Source: an uncultured Chitinophagales bacterium (GTDB taxonomy: Bacteria > Bacteroidota > Bacteroidia > Chitinophagales > JAHDHT01). Taken from it: 40,937 bases of DNA. Shown here in pieces: positions 1 to 8,492 of this stretch. The first letter of the stretch is position 1, and the number at the start of each line of letters is the position of its first letter. The position numbers and the translations under genes are program-made. The stretch covers positions 1 through 40,937 of the forward strand of contig CALHDG010000249.1 in the NCBI GenBank assembly GCA_938023075.1, written 5' to 3'. The notes beneath the pieces are model-generated. The model was not told where the DNA came from. It searched no databases and was given only the letters and a program-made list of their open reading frames with translations.

Positions 1-765
1 AAACTCAATCAACAATACCGAACTTTCATCAATGCCAAACATACCGGCGGCGTTGCCTTGATTCATTGAAATTTGCAAATAACCGGCTTCATTAAAAATA
101 CAACATTTTTCGTAAGATGGAATTTCACCATAGTGCCGGTACAGCTTATCAATAAAATCGCCCCGGTTATAGGTAATGTTAAAAGAACGCTGTTTGCCAA
201 CCTTGTCAAATAAAGCCTTGTCAACATTTAAAATAATATTTTGGTAAGCATCAATAAATAAAACGGCCGCCTTTATGGTATTTTCTGTATACGTAGCTTG
301 TAAAGGAATGCGTTCTTGAATTTGTTCAATGGCTTGTCCAATTTCGTTTAATTTTTTTCCGATGGCGAGTTGGGCGGCAGCGGGCGCAAAATAGTCTAAT
401 TCGGGGAAACTACTGTTTCCTTCTTGTACGGTTAATTTATATATTTCTGTTAACGGTTTATCAAAAAGCAAACTAAATAAGCCATTATCGGAACCAATAA
501 AGTAATGTTGCTGTTGTTTTACCATTATATAACGGGGTTTATTGTTTAGCATACTTAAAACACCGGCTATATGAATAGTTCCTTCTGGAAAATGATGATA
601 GGCATTTTTTAAAATATAAGCAGCTTGATTGATATGATAAGATGGAATGTTATTACAAACATCCACTATATTTGCCTGTGGACAAATAGATAGAATTTTG
701 CCTTTTACGGCAGCGGTGTAGTAACCGACCGAACCAAAATCTGTTGTTAATGTAATTATGGGCAT
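1..765 (-). CDS. SAM hydroxide adenosyltransferase-like protein (DUF62), 3' end outside window
   Basis: 255 codons are visible from an ATG at 765 down to the window edge. The family is usually about 260-280 residues, so only a short C-terminus is missing. The N-terminus reads MPIITLTTDFG, the hallmark TDFG start of the SAM hydroxide adenosyltransferase / chlorinase-fluorinase family. It is followed by an INQAAYIL segment and a later GSDNGLFSLL segment, the family's 'DNG' motif. Members cleave S-adenosylmethionine to adenosine and methionine with water or hydroxide; this is family knowledge, not shown here. The central loop after PEGTIHIAGV departs from the classical VDPGVG form, so activity on SAM is inferred. 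It diverges from phoH across a 116-bp spacer. Confidence 0.85.
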   Translation of the reverse strand, partial: MPIITLTTDFGSVGYYTAAVKGKILSICPQANIVDVCNNIPSYHINQAAYILKNAYHHFPEGTIHIAGVLSMLNNKPRYIMVKQQQHYFIGSDNGLFSLLFDKPLTEIYKLTVQEGNSSFPELDYFAPAAAQLAIGKKLNEIGQAIEQIQERIPLQATYTENTIKAAVLFIDAYQNIILNVDKALFDKVGKQRSFNITYNRGDFIDKLYRHYGEIPSYEKCCIFNEAGYLQISMNQGNAAGMFGIDESSVLLIEF

Positions 766-881
766 TGGTTTGATTATTGCTATACTTTATTTTATAAAAA
801 GTGGTTATTAAAAGATATTGATTAAAGTAACCGATAATATTTTAGCTATCCGTTACCTAACGAAAAAACAAAAGTAACAAT

Positions 882-1871
882 TTGAGCGAAGTAACAATAC
901 ATTTAAATGGAATAGAACCGGTAGATTTTTACGGAATTAATAATGGCAAGCTAAAAAAACTCCAAAAATCTTTCCCGCGCATTAAAGTGGTTTCCAGAGG
1001 AGACCGGATTAAACTAAACGGCAACGAAGCAGATATTGCCCGTTTTACCAAAACGGTTACTCAAATTCAACAGTTTATACAACGCTATGGCGAAATAACC
1101 GGCGATCAATTAACAGATTTATTAGATGGTATTGATGTTGAACAATTGAAAGGCAACAATCAATCGCAAGATGTGTTGGTTTTTGGACCACACGGCAAAT
1201 TGATTAGAGCTAAAACGGCGAACCAAAAAAGAATGGTTGAACTGAATGAAGATAATGATGTGTTGTTTACCGTTGGTCCTGCCGGAACGGGTAAGACTTA
1301 TACGGCGGTAGCTTTGGCAGTTCGGGCATTAAAAAGTAAATCCGTTAGAAAAATTGTATTAACTCGCCCTGCAGTTGAAGCCGGTGAAAGTTTAGGCTAT
1401 TTACCGGGTGATTTAAAAGATAAAATTGACCCTTATTTACGACCGCTTTATGATGCTTTAGATGATATGATACCCATTGATAAGCTCAATTATTATATGA
1501 CTAACCGCGTTATTGAAATTGCCCCTTTGGCTTTTATGCGTGGACGAACTTTAGATAATTCGTTTATTATTTTAGATGAAGCACAAAATGCTACCGGTCC
1601 GCAGTTAAAAATGTTTTTAACCCGTTTAGGACCCAGCGCCAAATGCATTATTACCGGCGATTTAACCCAAATTGATTTGCCCCGCCACCAACGGTCGGGT
1701 TTAGCTAAAGCTATTGGTTTGCTTAAAAATATTAAAGGTATAGGGGTGGTGCAACTAAACAAAGGAGATGTTATTCGCCACCGTTTAGTTAAACATATTG
1801 TAGAGGCTTACGAAGATGACCACGAGCGACAGTTACAACAAGAAGCCGAAAAGCAAAATAAACAGACTTGA
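882..1871 (+). CDS. phoH: PhoH-family ATPase
   Basis: 329 residues, a normal length for PhoH. The N-terminal ~110 residues are the KH/R3H-like part. The PhoH P-loop ATPase follows, with Walker A GPAGTGKT at about 132-139 and Walker B IILDEAQN with Asp232-Glu233. PhoH proteins are cytoplasmic RNA-associated ATPases; the cellular role is not settled. The start must be TTG at 882: an in-frame TAA lies at 858-860 and no ATG occurs between it and residue ~113, well inside the conserved part. It is transcribed away from the SAM-hydrolase-like gene. A short repeat-like segment follows the stop. Confidence 0.95.
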   Translation: MSEVTIHLNGIEPVDFYGINNGKLKKLQKSFPRIKVVSRGDRIKLNGNEADIARFTKTVTQIQQFIQRYGEITGDQLTDLLDGIDVEQLKGNNQSQDVLVFGPHGKLIRAKTANQKRMVELNEDNDVLFTVGPAGTGKTYTAVALAVRALKSKSVRKIVLTRPAVEAGESLGYLPGDLKDKIDPYLRPLYDALDDMIPIDKLNYYMTNRVIEIAPLAFMRGRTLDNSFIILDEAQNATGPQLKMFLTRLGPSAKCIITGDLTQIDLPRHQRSGLAKAIGLLKNIKGIGVVQLNKGDVIRHRLVKHIVEAYEDDHERQLQQEAEKQNKQT

Positions 1872-1904
1872 TATAAACAATCAGCAGGCAGGTATAATGC
1901 TAAT

Positions 1905-1932
1905 GTAAATTTATTTTTTTTTCATTTCCTAA
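1905..1932. repeat. Possible solo end of the foldback element (copy D)
   Basis: The stretch ATGTAAATTTATTTTTTT followed by CATTTCC and TAA closely matches the right end of the foldback element at 11085-11113. No left half is visible because the phoH coding end lies directly upstream. It may be a relic end, or an AT-rich coincidence. Confidence 0.35.
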
Positions 1933-2034
1933 TCAAGTACAGTTAATAAGCGATGCTTAACAAATAAAGACGTTATTACCAGTAGCAAGATTGAAAAGAA
2001 GCTAATGACTTATCGTTTAATTTGGAACAGGAAT

Positions 2035-2062
2035 AAAAAAACCGCAAATGGTATTTTGCGGT
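2035..2062 (-). terminator. Rho-independent terminator of the phasin-like gene
   Basis: A perfect 8-bp stem, ACCGCAAA (2041-2048) with TTTGCGGT (2055-2062), closes a 6-nt loop. Read on the minus strand it is followed by six T (2035-2040). It lies 24 bp past the stop of the minus-strand gene 2086-2379. Confidence 0.8.
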
Positions 2063-2085
2063 AATGTATATATATAAAAGTGAGG

Positions 2086-2379
2086 TTAGGCTTTATTGTT
2101 AAGGGCTTCCAATTTAGCTTCTAATTCTTCTACTTTGGCTTTCAATTCGTCGTAGTCTTCTTTTTTTACGTAGTTAATTTTTTCACTAAAGCCATCTACT
2201 GTTTCTTTAAACTTGGTTTCAAATTCGGCTGATTTTTCGCCGGCTTTCTTTTTTAGGTTTTCTAAACGCTCCCGGTTTTCTTCGGTTAGGTTTTTATCAA
2301 CAAAGTCTTCTACGGTATCTTTTATTTTGCCAAAGGCTTCTGCCCCTTGTGATATTAAATCTTTAAATTTATCTGACAT
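2086..2379 (-). CDS. Small charged helical protein, phasin-like
   Basis: 97 residues, almost all predicted amphipathic helix and rich in Lys and Glu. The N-terminal ~60 residues (MSDKFKDLISQGAEAFGKIK onward) have the Phe-spaced pattern of phasin or YtxH-like helical proteins. The C-terminus, after a KKEDYDEL turn, is a Leu-heptad coiled coil (VEELEAKLEAL). That order, amphipathic helix then short leucine-zipper tail, resembles polyhydroxyalkanoate granule-associated proteins. No PHA synthase is in the window, so a granule role is only a suggestion. A general stress or structural coiled-coil protein is the alternative. It has its own promoter region and a clear terminator. Confidence 0.75.
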   Translation of the reverse strand: MSDKFKDLISQGAEAFGKIKDTVEDFVDKNLTEENRERLENLKKKAGEKSAEFETKFKETVDGFSEKINYVKKEDYDELKAKVEELEAKLEALNNKA

Positions 2380-2533
2380 ATTCTATTCTTTTTATTATAA
2401 ATGAAAATTGGTGTGGATAAGTTCCTTTTGACGACTTTATTTTTTTCTACAAGTTAAACTGTTCGATTTTTGAAGAACATAAATTAACTTAAGTTTTGGC
2501 AGTAAAGTAATGTTCGAAGTTGTCCTTAAAATT

Positions 2534-2562
2534 CTGTCATTTCAAATGAAATAAGAAATCTT
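2534..2562. repeat. Interspersed 29-bp motif, copy 1
   Basis: It begins CTGTCATTT and ends GAAATCTT. It matches the copy at 2746-2774 at 24 of 29 positions in the same orientation. Motifs of the type TGTCATTTCGAnCGAAnnGAGAAATCT are scattered through many Bacteroidota genomes (recalled, not searched). Confidence 0.65.
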
Positions 2563-2745
2563 CCCCTGTTTCATTAGGCAGATTAGCAGCAAAACGGTTT
2601 AACATAAATAAAGCTTTCAGTGTGAATTCTTTGCTGTCGTAACTACTTCAAGTCGTTTTTCAACGTACCCACCTACTTCGAAGTAGTTGGTTGTTGAGTT
2701 AAGTTCCGGTTGTAAATCAAAAAGATAAAATTAGACTTATGCAGC

Positions 2746-2774
2746 CTGTCATTTTGAGTGAAACGAGAAATCTT
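2746..2774. repeat. Interspersed 29-bp motif, copy 2
   Basis: Second copy of the 29-bp motif (CTGTCATTTTGAGTGAAACG then AGAAATCTT), 212 bp from the first and in the same orientation. Confidence 0.65.
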
Positions 2775-2845
2775 AACACTACTAATCAATAAAATAAGAC
2801 AAGTTTATCAAAGTAGTTGATGCATTTTTGGTTTCGAGTGCCTCC

Positions 2846-2894
2846 GTTTTTTATCTTTCTACGAAGCACCGAAGTTTTTAAACTAGCCCCGATT
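2846..2894 (-). repeat. 49-bp dispersed repeat, copy 1
   Basis: The minus strand reads AATCGGGG, then TAGTTTAAAAACTTCGGTGC, then a GTAG and A-rich tail. The same tract occurs on the plus strand at 15167-15215 with only about five differences. Here it overlaps the 3' end of the RNA candidate at 2884-2962. Confidence 0.75.
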
Positions 2895-2962
2895 GCAGCG
2901 GTTATGCAATTTTGCAGCGCAGATTTTGAAGCATAGCAATTGCATTTGAGCGGAAAGCGGGA
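2884..2962 (-). ncRNA. Structured RNA element resembling flavo-1 RNA, copy 1
   Basis: On the minus strand the order is CCCGCTTTCCGCT, an arm ATGCAATT, an apical region, the partner arm AATTGCAT, ACCGCT, and ATCGGGGCTA. CCCG can pair with CGGG as an outer stem, and the two 8-nt arms pair perfectly as an inner stem. The element at 6156-6230 has the same single-stranded blocks (TCCGCT, ACCGCT, GGGCTA) with different but still complementary stems. The architecture fits my recollection of the Bacteroidota flavo-1 RNA motif; that name needs a covariance-model search. Confidence 0.55.
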
Positions 2963-3187
2963 CCAATGGTATTGTAATGTTATATAGTTTCGCTTCAAAA
3001 AAAATTTATGCACAAGTGTTAACCAATTTATTGCTAAAATTGATTCATATATTTTTAGTTAATCGCTGTTTTTAGCAAAGCGTGTTTGATGAACTTGATT
3101 CAGTAAATCCTAAATCCATAAAATTGAGATCTGATTTGGAAACACACTAATTTTTAATTAAATATTTCAATTTTAATGAATTGTTTA

Positions 3188-3195
3188 TAACTTTG
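3188..3195 (+). promoter_or_regulatory. Bacteroidota -7 box TAACTTTG
   Basis: TAACTTTG fits the Bacteroidota -7 consensus TAnnTTTG; no clear -33 TTTG is seen. Transcription would begin near 3202. That places the ATG at 3196 upstream of the transcript start and favours the ATG at 3217 for the carboxypeptidase gene. Confidence 0.45.
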
Positions 3196-3216
3196 ATGGA
3201 AACAATACCACATTGT

Positions 3217-5538
3217 ATGATCAATTTTCAACAAGTAATGCTACTCACGGTACTTTTTGTATTTGTTTTCAACACAAATTTTGCGCAAAGTGATAACTAC
3301 GCTAAAATAAAAGTGGAACTGACTTCTGCAGAGCAGATGACTCATTTAAATACTTTAGCGATTGATTTTGATCACTTTCAGATTGCAGATGAAAACAGCC
3401 TGAAGTTTATTGTTAATCAGCTAGACTTACCGGTTTTAGATGCAGCAAATGTTAGCTATGAAATATTGATTGAAGATTGCAGAGCAAATTATAAAGAGCA
3501 ACAATTATTGGATAAGCTATCTGATAAAAAAGCTGAGAGAACGAATTTTACAGCAGATCATTTTGGCTATGGTAGTATGGGTGGCTTTTATACTTTAGCC
3601 GAAATTGAAGCCAAATTAGATGAGATGAGTGCCGATTTCCCTAATCTGGCAAGCCCAAAATACAGTATCGGTAAATCAATAGAAGGCAGGGATATTTGGG
3701 CAGTAAAAATTTCTGATAACCCTTTAATTGATGAAGATGAAGAAGTGGTGTATTATGATGCTTTACATCATGCACGAGAGCCACTTTCGATGGCGGTAAC
3801 CCTTAACTATGCTTTTTGGCTGTTAGAGCATTATGCAATAGATGAAAAAGTGAAATATATGCTGAATAACCGGGAGATTTATATTGTACCGTGTGTAAAC
3901 CCGGATGGCTATGAATATAACCGCGAAACCGACCCAAATGGCGGTGGCTTTTGGAGAAAAAACCGGCGATTGATTAGTGATGATTGTGTGGGTATTGATC
4001 TCAACAGAAATTATAGTTTTGGATATGCGCACGATAATAATTGTTCAAGCACCAATCCATGTTCAAATATTTACAGAGGGGAAGAAGCATTTTCTGAGCC
4101 CGAATCGATGGCGGTTAAAAACTTTTTGGCAGAAATTAAGCCCAACACCTCGCTTTCAATTCACTCTACTGCGGGCAGTTGTCTAATGCCTTATGGTTTT
4201 GATACTTCTCCGCCGGCTTTTCCAATTTACTCAGAATGGGCATCCGATTTTTTAAGTGAAAATGACTATCCTTATGGGGTTACTTTTCAAATGTTGGGCT
4301 ATACCTCTTGTGGTACAACCCGGTCTTATCTTCATTCAGAAGGCGTGTATTGCTGGACTTTAGAAATTGATGGTTCTGGTTTTTGGCCCCAGCAAAGCGA
4401 AATTTTTCCATTGGTAGATGAAAATGTATATGTACTGTTTTATCAGACTTGGATTGCCGGACAATATACCGATGTGCAAAGCCACCAACTTATTGGGGAG
4501 GCAGTTAGAGGTGGCAATTTTGAAATGAACGTTGAAGTGAAAAATAAAGGACTTGGTTCAAGCCCTTCCATGGTTGAGGTAAGTATTGTACCAAATAATG
4601 AATATGTAGTGGTTACTGGCAATGGCTCTATTGGCATGGTCGCCTCAAGAGAACGGGATAGAAGCGGAAATTTTAATATTTATATTGATCCGATGTTTGA
4701 AGGCGAACAATTTGAAGTTGATCTTATAGTAAGTCAAAATGGAACGGAAATGAACAGAGAAACCATTATAGTGCCTATTGGAAAAAAGACAATTTTATTT
4801 GAAGATGATGCAGAAGCTGGTTTGGATAATTGGACTAGTTCAGGAAACGGAATAGCTTGGGGCTTGTGTGCAGATGATACTTATGATGGGTCGTTTTCTT
4901 TTGCTGATTCAGACAATGGGAATTCAGCAAGTAATACAACTAATTTTTTTACAATTAATGATTGGATTGACTTGAGCGAAAGTAATCAACCCCGTTTAGA
5001 ATTTTTTAGCAAATGGTCTTTCGATAATTTTCAAGATCAAGTGGCTTTACAAATTCTAACATCTGCAGAACCACTTTGGACTACTTTACAAACTTATACC
5101 AAAAGTGAAGCATGGCATCAGGAAATGATAGACTTAGCAGACTATAAAGGAGACCGCATAAAAATCCGGTTCGAATTGCAAACCGATCCTATATTAAGTG
5201 GAGATGGCTTTTATATAGATAAACTTAGCATCATTGATTATACTTGCGTTGATTGTATAATATCTGATATTGTAGAAGTAGAAAGTCCGGTGCATTTGTT
5301 TTATCCTAATCCGTTTAGTGAATATTTATATATAGCCTTAAAAGAAAATATCAAAGCCGAAATTAATGTTTATGATCTGAATGGAAAAAAAGTTAAGGAA
5401 CTTATCCTGCCCGAAATGTCCAATACGGTTCAACTAAATTTGAGTGATCTGCTTTCAAGTGTTTATATGATGCAAATTATCGATTTAAATTCTGGAGCGA
5501 CCTTTTCGGATAAAATAATTAAAGCAAACATCCATTAA
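3217..5538 (+). CDS. Secreted M14 zinc carboxypeptidase with T9SS sorting domain
   Basis: From ATG 3217 the protein is 773 residues. It has a signal peptide (MINFQQVMLLTVLFVFVFNT, cut near FAQS). The M14 domain follows, with zinc motif HHARE (His185, Glu188), substrate-binding LNRNY at about 263, a third zinc His in SIHST near 316, and catalytic Glu383 in CWTLEIDG. Residues ~520-670 form a jelly-roll, immune-inhibitor-A/MAM-like region beginning ILFEDDAEAG. The C-terminus (LFYPNPFSEYLYI ... SDKIIKANIH) is a T9SS type A sorting domain. It probably trims peptides at the cell surface or outside. The frame is open from TTG 3181, with ATGs at 3196 and 3238 as alternatives; 3217 gives the best signal peptide and fits the promoter. 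Confidence 0.93.
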   Translation: MINFQQVMLLTVLFVFVFNTNFAQSDNYAKIKVELTSAEQMTHLNTLAIDFDHFQIADENSLKFIVNQLDLPVLDAANVSYEILIEDCRANYKEQQLLDKLSDKKAERTNFTADHFGYGSMGGFYTLAEIEAKLDEMSADFPNLASPKYSIGKSIEGRDIWAVKISDNPLIDEDEEVVYYDALHHAREPLSMAVTLNYAFWLLEHYAIDEKVKYMLNNREIYIVPCVNPDGYEYNRETDPNGGGFWRKNRRLISDDCVGIDLNRNYSFGYAHDNNCSSTNPCSNIYRGEEAFSEPESMAVKNFLAEIKPNTSLSIHSTAGSCLMPYGFDTSPPAFPIYSEWASDFLSENDYPYGVTFQMLGYTSCGTTRSYLHSEGVYCWTLEIDGSGFWPQQSEIFPLVDENVYVLFYQTWIAGQYTDVQSHQLIGEAVRGGNFEMNVEVKNKGLGSSPSMVEVSIVPNNEYVVVTGNGSIGMVASRERDRSGNFNIYIDPMFEGEQFEVDLIVSQNGTEMNRETIIVPIGKKTILFEDDAEAGLDNWTSSGNGIAWGLCADDTYDGSFSFADSDNGNSASNTTNFFTINDWIDLSESNQPRLEFFSKWSFDNFQDQVALQILTSAEPLWTTLQTYTKSEAWHQEMIDLADYKGDRIKIRFELQTDPILSGDGFYIDKLSIIDYTCVDCIISDIVEVESPVHLFYPNPFSEYLYIALKENIKAEINVYDLNGKKVKELILPEMSNTVQLNLSDLLSSVYMMQIIDLNSGATFSDKIIKANIH

Positions 5539-5563
5539 TTAAATGCTGATAAAATAATTGTGT

Positions 5564-6019
5564 ATGAAAATCGTAAAAGGAGATTTAATTCAATTAGCTA
5601 TTAAAGGTGAATTTGATTTGATTATACACGGCTGTAATTGCTTTTGTAACATGGGGGCAGGAATTGCCTACACCATCAAACAGAAGTTTCCCGAAGCTTA
5701 TCAAGCAGATTTGAAAACTAAAAGAGGAGACCAATCAAAATTAGGAACCATTAGTTGGGCAGAAATGAAGATACAAGATAGAAAGCTAATTATTGTAAAT
5801 GGCTATACCCAATTTGATTGGAAAGGCGAAGGCGTATTAGCCGATTACCAAGCCATTAGAAATGTATTTAAACAAGTAAAGAAAAACTTTTCAGGCACGC
5901 GAATTGGCTATCCTGCCATTGGAGCCGGATTAGCGAGAGGCGATTGGGGAATCATTTCAGCAATCATCAAAGATGAATTAATAGACGAAAATCATACTTT
6001 TGTAGAATACCAAAAATAA
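5564..6019 (+). CDS. Macrodomain (ADP-ribose-binding) protein
   Basis: 151 residues, essentially a single macrodomain. It starts MKIVKGDLIQLA and has the ligand loop HGCNCFCNMGAGIA (the N-x(6)-GAGIA signature) and a second loop, YPAIGAGLARGDW. Such proteins bind ADP-ribose or ADP-ribose-1''-phosphate, and some hydrolyse ADP-ribosyl bonds. It is a stand-alone phage/Appr-1''-P type. No ADP-ribosyltransferase partner (such as DarT) lies beside it, so a toxin-antitoxin role is not supported. It starts 25 bp after the carboxypeptidase stop and could be co-transcribed. ATG 5564 is preferred over an upstream TTG at 5558. Confidence 0.88.
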   Translation: MKIVKGDLIQLAIKGEFDLIIHGCNCFCNMGAGIAYTIKQKFPEAYQADLKTKRGDQSKLGTISWAEMKIQDRKLIIVNGYTQFDWKGEGVLADYQAIRNVFKQVKKNFSGTRIGYPAIGAGLARGDWGIISAIIKDELIDENHTFVEYQK

Positions 6020-6155
6020 TTTATTGAACACTTCACCATCCTAACCGAATAGTAACATTTGGGGTAAACGGTAAATTAAAGTTTATCAACTAGTTAATTA
6101 CAGGTTTAACCATGCTCTTTTTTTTTAGAAGCGAAACGACAGAAGTATTTAAAAA

Positions 6156-6230
6156 CGGGCAACCTGCTATCCGCTAAATCTTTTTATTCCACTTTGTTCC
6201 ATAAAAAGGATACCGCTCCTATCAGGGCTA
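6156..6230 (+). ncRNA. Structured RNA element resembling flavo-1 RNA, copy 2
   Basis: The order is CCTGCTATCCGCT, an arm ending CTTTTTAT, the loop TCCACTTTGTTCC, the partner arm ATAAAAAGG, ACCGCT, and CAGGGCTA. CCTG pairs with CAGG as an outer stem. In copy 1 the same positions are CCCG and CGGG, a compensatory change. The inner stem also keeps pairing with a different sequence. It lies between the macrodomain gene and accA. Confidence 0.6.
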
Positions 6231-6380
6231 ATCATTTAACGGCAACCGTATTCAGTTACGTACCAAATACGGTACCATCAAGTTATCGTACTACCAATTT
6301 CTGTAATAATTATGAAGATGTAAAACCTAAAATTTCAGTATATTTATGAACAAGCATCTGTACTGATTCTTTTATTGTTT

Positions 6381-6480
6381 AGCCTCGTCTTAACTTAGGC
6401 AAAAGCATGCATTTTTCACCTCGACAAGAAAAAAAATAATAATATTCTCAATTAATAAATTTATTTCTCAGCATTCCTAA
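6381..6480. repeat. Probable decayed copy C of the foldback element
   Basis: AGCCTCGTCTTA at 6381 matches the core of copy B (33018 region). The right end, AATAAATTTATTTCTCAGCA then TTCC and TAA (6478-6480), matches the element's terminal repeat and its flanking TAA. The left half is too diverged to delimit. Confidence 0.5.
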
Positions 6481-6582
6481 ATACCTTACCCAAGCCCAAC
6501 AAATACATCGAAATGTTAATTTAAGGCAGTTTTCTTTCCCTTTTTGCAGGAATAAACTATTTTGTGAAGCAATCGAAACCAC

Positions 6583-7590
6583 ATGGAACAAGGTAAAAGA
6601 ATTTTTCTTGATTTCGAAAAGCCCATTGAAGAGCTATATGAGCAACTGAACGATATTAATCGTATTGGTAATCAACAAAATATTGATGTAACGACCATTC
6701 GTGAGGAACTAACGGAAAAACTGGCAGTTGCCCAAAAGGAAGTATTTGCTAAGCTGAATCCCTGGCAGATTGTTCAACTTGCACGGCATCCTAACCGTCC
6801 ATACACCAATTATTATATCCGGCAAATTTGCGATTTATTTACTGAGCTGCATGGCGATAGAAATTTTGGAGACGACAAAGCCATAGTTGGCGGCTTTGGC
6901 TCAATTGAAGGTAAAACCTATATGATTATTGGACACCAAAAAGGCTCTAATACCAAAACCCGGCAGTATCGTAATTTTGGAATGCCCAATCCTGAAGGTT
7001 ACCGCAAAGCCTTGCGCTTAATGAAGTTAGCAGAAAAATTTAACAAACCAGTGGTTTGTTTGTTAGATACCCCGGGTGCTTACCCAGGTTTAGAAGCAGA
7101 AGAGCGCGGGCAAGGGGAAGCTATTGCCCGTAATATTTACGAAATGACACAATTAAAAGTGCCGGTAATTTGTTTAATAATAGGAGAAGGCGCTAGTGGT
7201 GGAGCCTTAGGTATTGGCGTGGGCGATCGTTTATTAATGTGTTCCTATAGTTGGTTTTCGGTTATTTCACCAGAATCGTGTTCTTCTATATTATGGCGTA
7301 GTTGGGAGTATAAAGAGCAAGCCGCAGCCGCTTTAAAACTAACCGCCAAAGACTTAAAAAAAGTTGGACTAATAGATGCAATTATTAATGAGCCGCTCGG
7401 TGGTGCACACGATAAACCTGAGAAAATGGCGAGCATTCTTAAAAAAGTAATCATTAAACATACTAATCAATTGGAAGCCATATCAGCGGAAGAACGAATT
7501 GAACAAAGAATTAAAAAATACAGTGCCGTTGGTGATTTTATTGTTCATAAAGAAGAAGAAATAAAACAAGTTAGTCCGGTAACGGAATAA
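6583..7590 (+). CDS. accA: Acetyl-CoA carboxylase carboxyltransferase subunit alpha
   Basis: 335 residues, close to the family norm of ~320. It begins [20 protein letters not shown], the typical AccA N-terminus, followed by the crotonase-fold carboxyltransferase domain. Conserved segments include [34 protein letters not shown] and the [19 protein letters not shown] oxyanion region. With AccD it transfers the carboxyl group from biotin to acetyl-CoA to make malonyl-CoA, in the cytoplasm. It heads a co-directional run; dapA begins 8 bp after its stop, which suggests co-transcription. Confidence 0.97.
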   Translation: MEQGKRIFLDFEKPIEELYEQLNDINRIGNQQNIDVTTIREELTEKLAVAQKEVFAKLNPWQIVQLARHPNRPYTNYYIRQICDLFTELHGDRNFGDDKAIVGGFGSIEGKTYMIIGHQKGSNTKTRQYRNFGMPNPEGYRKALRLMKLAEKFNKPVVCLLDTPGAYPGLEAEERGQGEAIARNIYEMTQLKVPVICLIIGEGASGGALGIGVGDRLLMCSYSWFSVISPESCSSILWRSWEYKEQAAAALKLTAKDLKKVGLIDAIINEPLGGAHDKPEKMASILKKVIIKHTNQLEAISAEERIEQRIKKYSAVGDFIVHKEEEIKQVSPVTE

Positions 7591-7598
7591 AATAATAT

Positions 7599-8483
7599 AT
7601 GCAACACTTATTTGAAGGTCTCGGAATAGCAGTTGTTACCCCTTTTAACAAAAATGGTTCAGTAGATGAAACAGCTTTAAGAAAAATTATTCAGCATCTA
7701 ATAGCCGGTGAAGTAGACTATGTAGTGGCACTTGGAACAACCGGCGAATCGGTAACCCTAAATGCCAATGAGAAGAACACTGTTGTTCATATTTTTATAG
7801 AAGAAATTGCAAGTCAAATCCCGTTGGTAATAGGCGTAGGTGGTAATAATACTAACACAGTTATTCAGCAAATAAAGGCATACCAAAACCTTCCTTACGA
7901 TGGTATTTTATCGGTTAGTCCATATTACAACAAGCCGAACCAACAAGCCATTATTCAACATTATGAGCATATTGCTCAAAGCACAGAAAAACCCATCATC
8001 TTATACAATGTACCTAGCCGCACCGGTAGTAATATGGAAGCTGAAACTACTTTGCATTTAGCCCATGCTTGTAACAACATAGTAGCCATAAAAGAAGCAT
8101 CGGGTAACTTGCCGCAAATGATGGACATTATAAAAAACAAACCTGAAAATTTTGCACTCATTTCTGGTGATGATGCGCTTATTTTACCCATAATGTCAAT
8201 TGGTGGAGTGGGCTTAATTTCGGTTGCCGGCAATGCTTTCCCCGAAGTTTACCGGCAGATTGTTCAGCATTGTTTAAACAGTGATTATAAAAATGCTTCG
8301 TTACTTTTTTATGAACAATTGCCAATATTAAAAAGTATGTTTGCCGAGGGTAATCCAACCGGATTAAAATATGTATTGGCTCAAATGGGTTTGTGCGAAA
8401 ATAATTTACGCTTACCCTTAATTGCTGTCAGTAAACATTTACAGCAAACTATTGATGCGCAACTTAGCGTTATGTCTACATAA
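7599..8483 (+). CDS. dapA: 4-hydroxy-tetrahydrodipicolinate synthase
   Basis: 294 residues, full length for DapA. It has a TIM-barrel class I aldolase fold with the signatures GTTGES (residues 46-51), YYNKPNQQ (109-116), YNVPSRTG with catalytic Tyr136, and IKEASG with the Schiff-base Lys165. It condenses pyruvate with aspartate semialdehyde in the first committed step to diaminopimelate and lysine. It lies 8 bp after accA, and its TAA directly abuts the next gene's start region, so it is probably the second gene of the operon. Confidence 0.97.
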   Translation: MQHLFEGLGIAVVTPFNKNGSVDETALRKIIQHLIAGEVDYVVALGTTGESVTLNANEKNTVVHIFIEEIASQIPLVIGVGGNNTNTVIQQIKAYQNLPYDGILSVSPYYNKPNQQAIIQHYEHIAQSTEKPIILYNVPSRTGSNMEAETTLHLAHACNNIVAIKEASGNLPQMMDIIKNKPENFALISGDDALILPIMSIGGVGLISVAGNAFPEVYRQIVQHCLNSDYKNASLLFYEQLPILKSMFAEGNPTGLKYVLAQMGLCENNLRLPLIAVSKHLQQTIDAQLSVMST

Positions 8484-8492
8484 TTGAATCGA

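Larger units (their letters stand above)
2380..3216. other. 837-bp spacer with repeats and an RNA element, no supported gene
   Basis: No convincing gene is present. It holds two copies of a 29-bp motif (2534, 2746), a 9-bp inverted repeat (AACTACTTC 2641-2649 with GAAGTAGTT 2680-2688), a structured-RNA candidate on the minus strand (2884-2962), a tract shared with 15167-15215, and the promoter of the carboxypeptidase gene. An open frame at 2786-3013 (-) runs through these elements and looks non-coding. Confidence 0.7.
6020..6582. other. 563-bp spacer with RNA element and decayed foldback repeat
   Basis: No gene is supported. It contains a flavo-1-like RNA candidate (6156-6230), a short inverted repeat ACCGTATT (6245-6252) with AATACGGT (6266-6273), and what looks like a decayed third copy of the foldback element ending at 6480. 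The accA promoter should lie in the last 100 bp, but no clean TAnnTTTG is seen there. Confidence 0.65.

Noticed and set aside
2786-3013. 75-codon minus-strand frame (with SLKTSVLRRK)
   Set aside because: It runs through the RNA element and the dispersed 49-bp repeat, which explains the peptide shared with the frame at 15162; no domain, signal or start context supports a protein.
5564-6019. Macrodomain protein as antitoxin of a DarTG-like system
   Set aside because: No DarT-like ADP-ribosyltransferase gene is adjacent; the upstream gene is a carboxypeptidase and downstream is a gene-free spacer.
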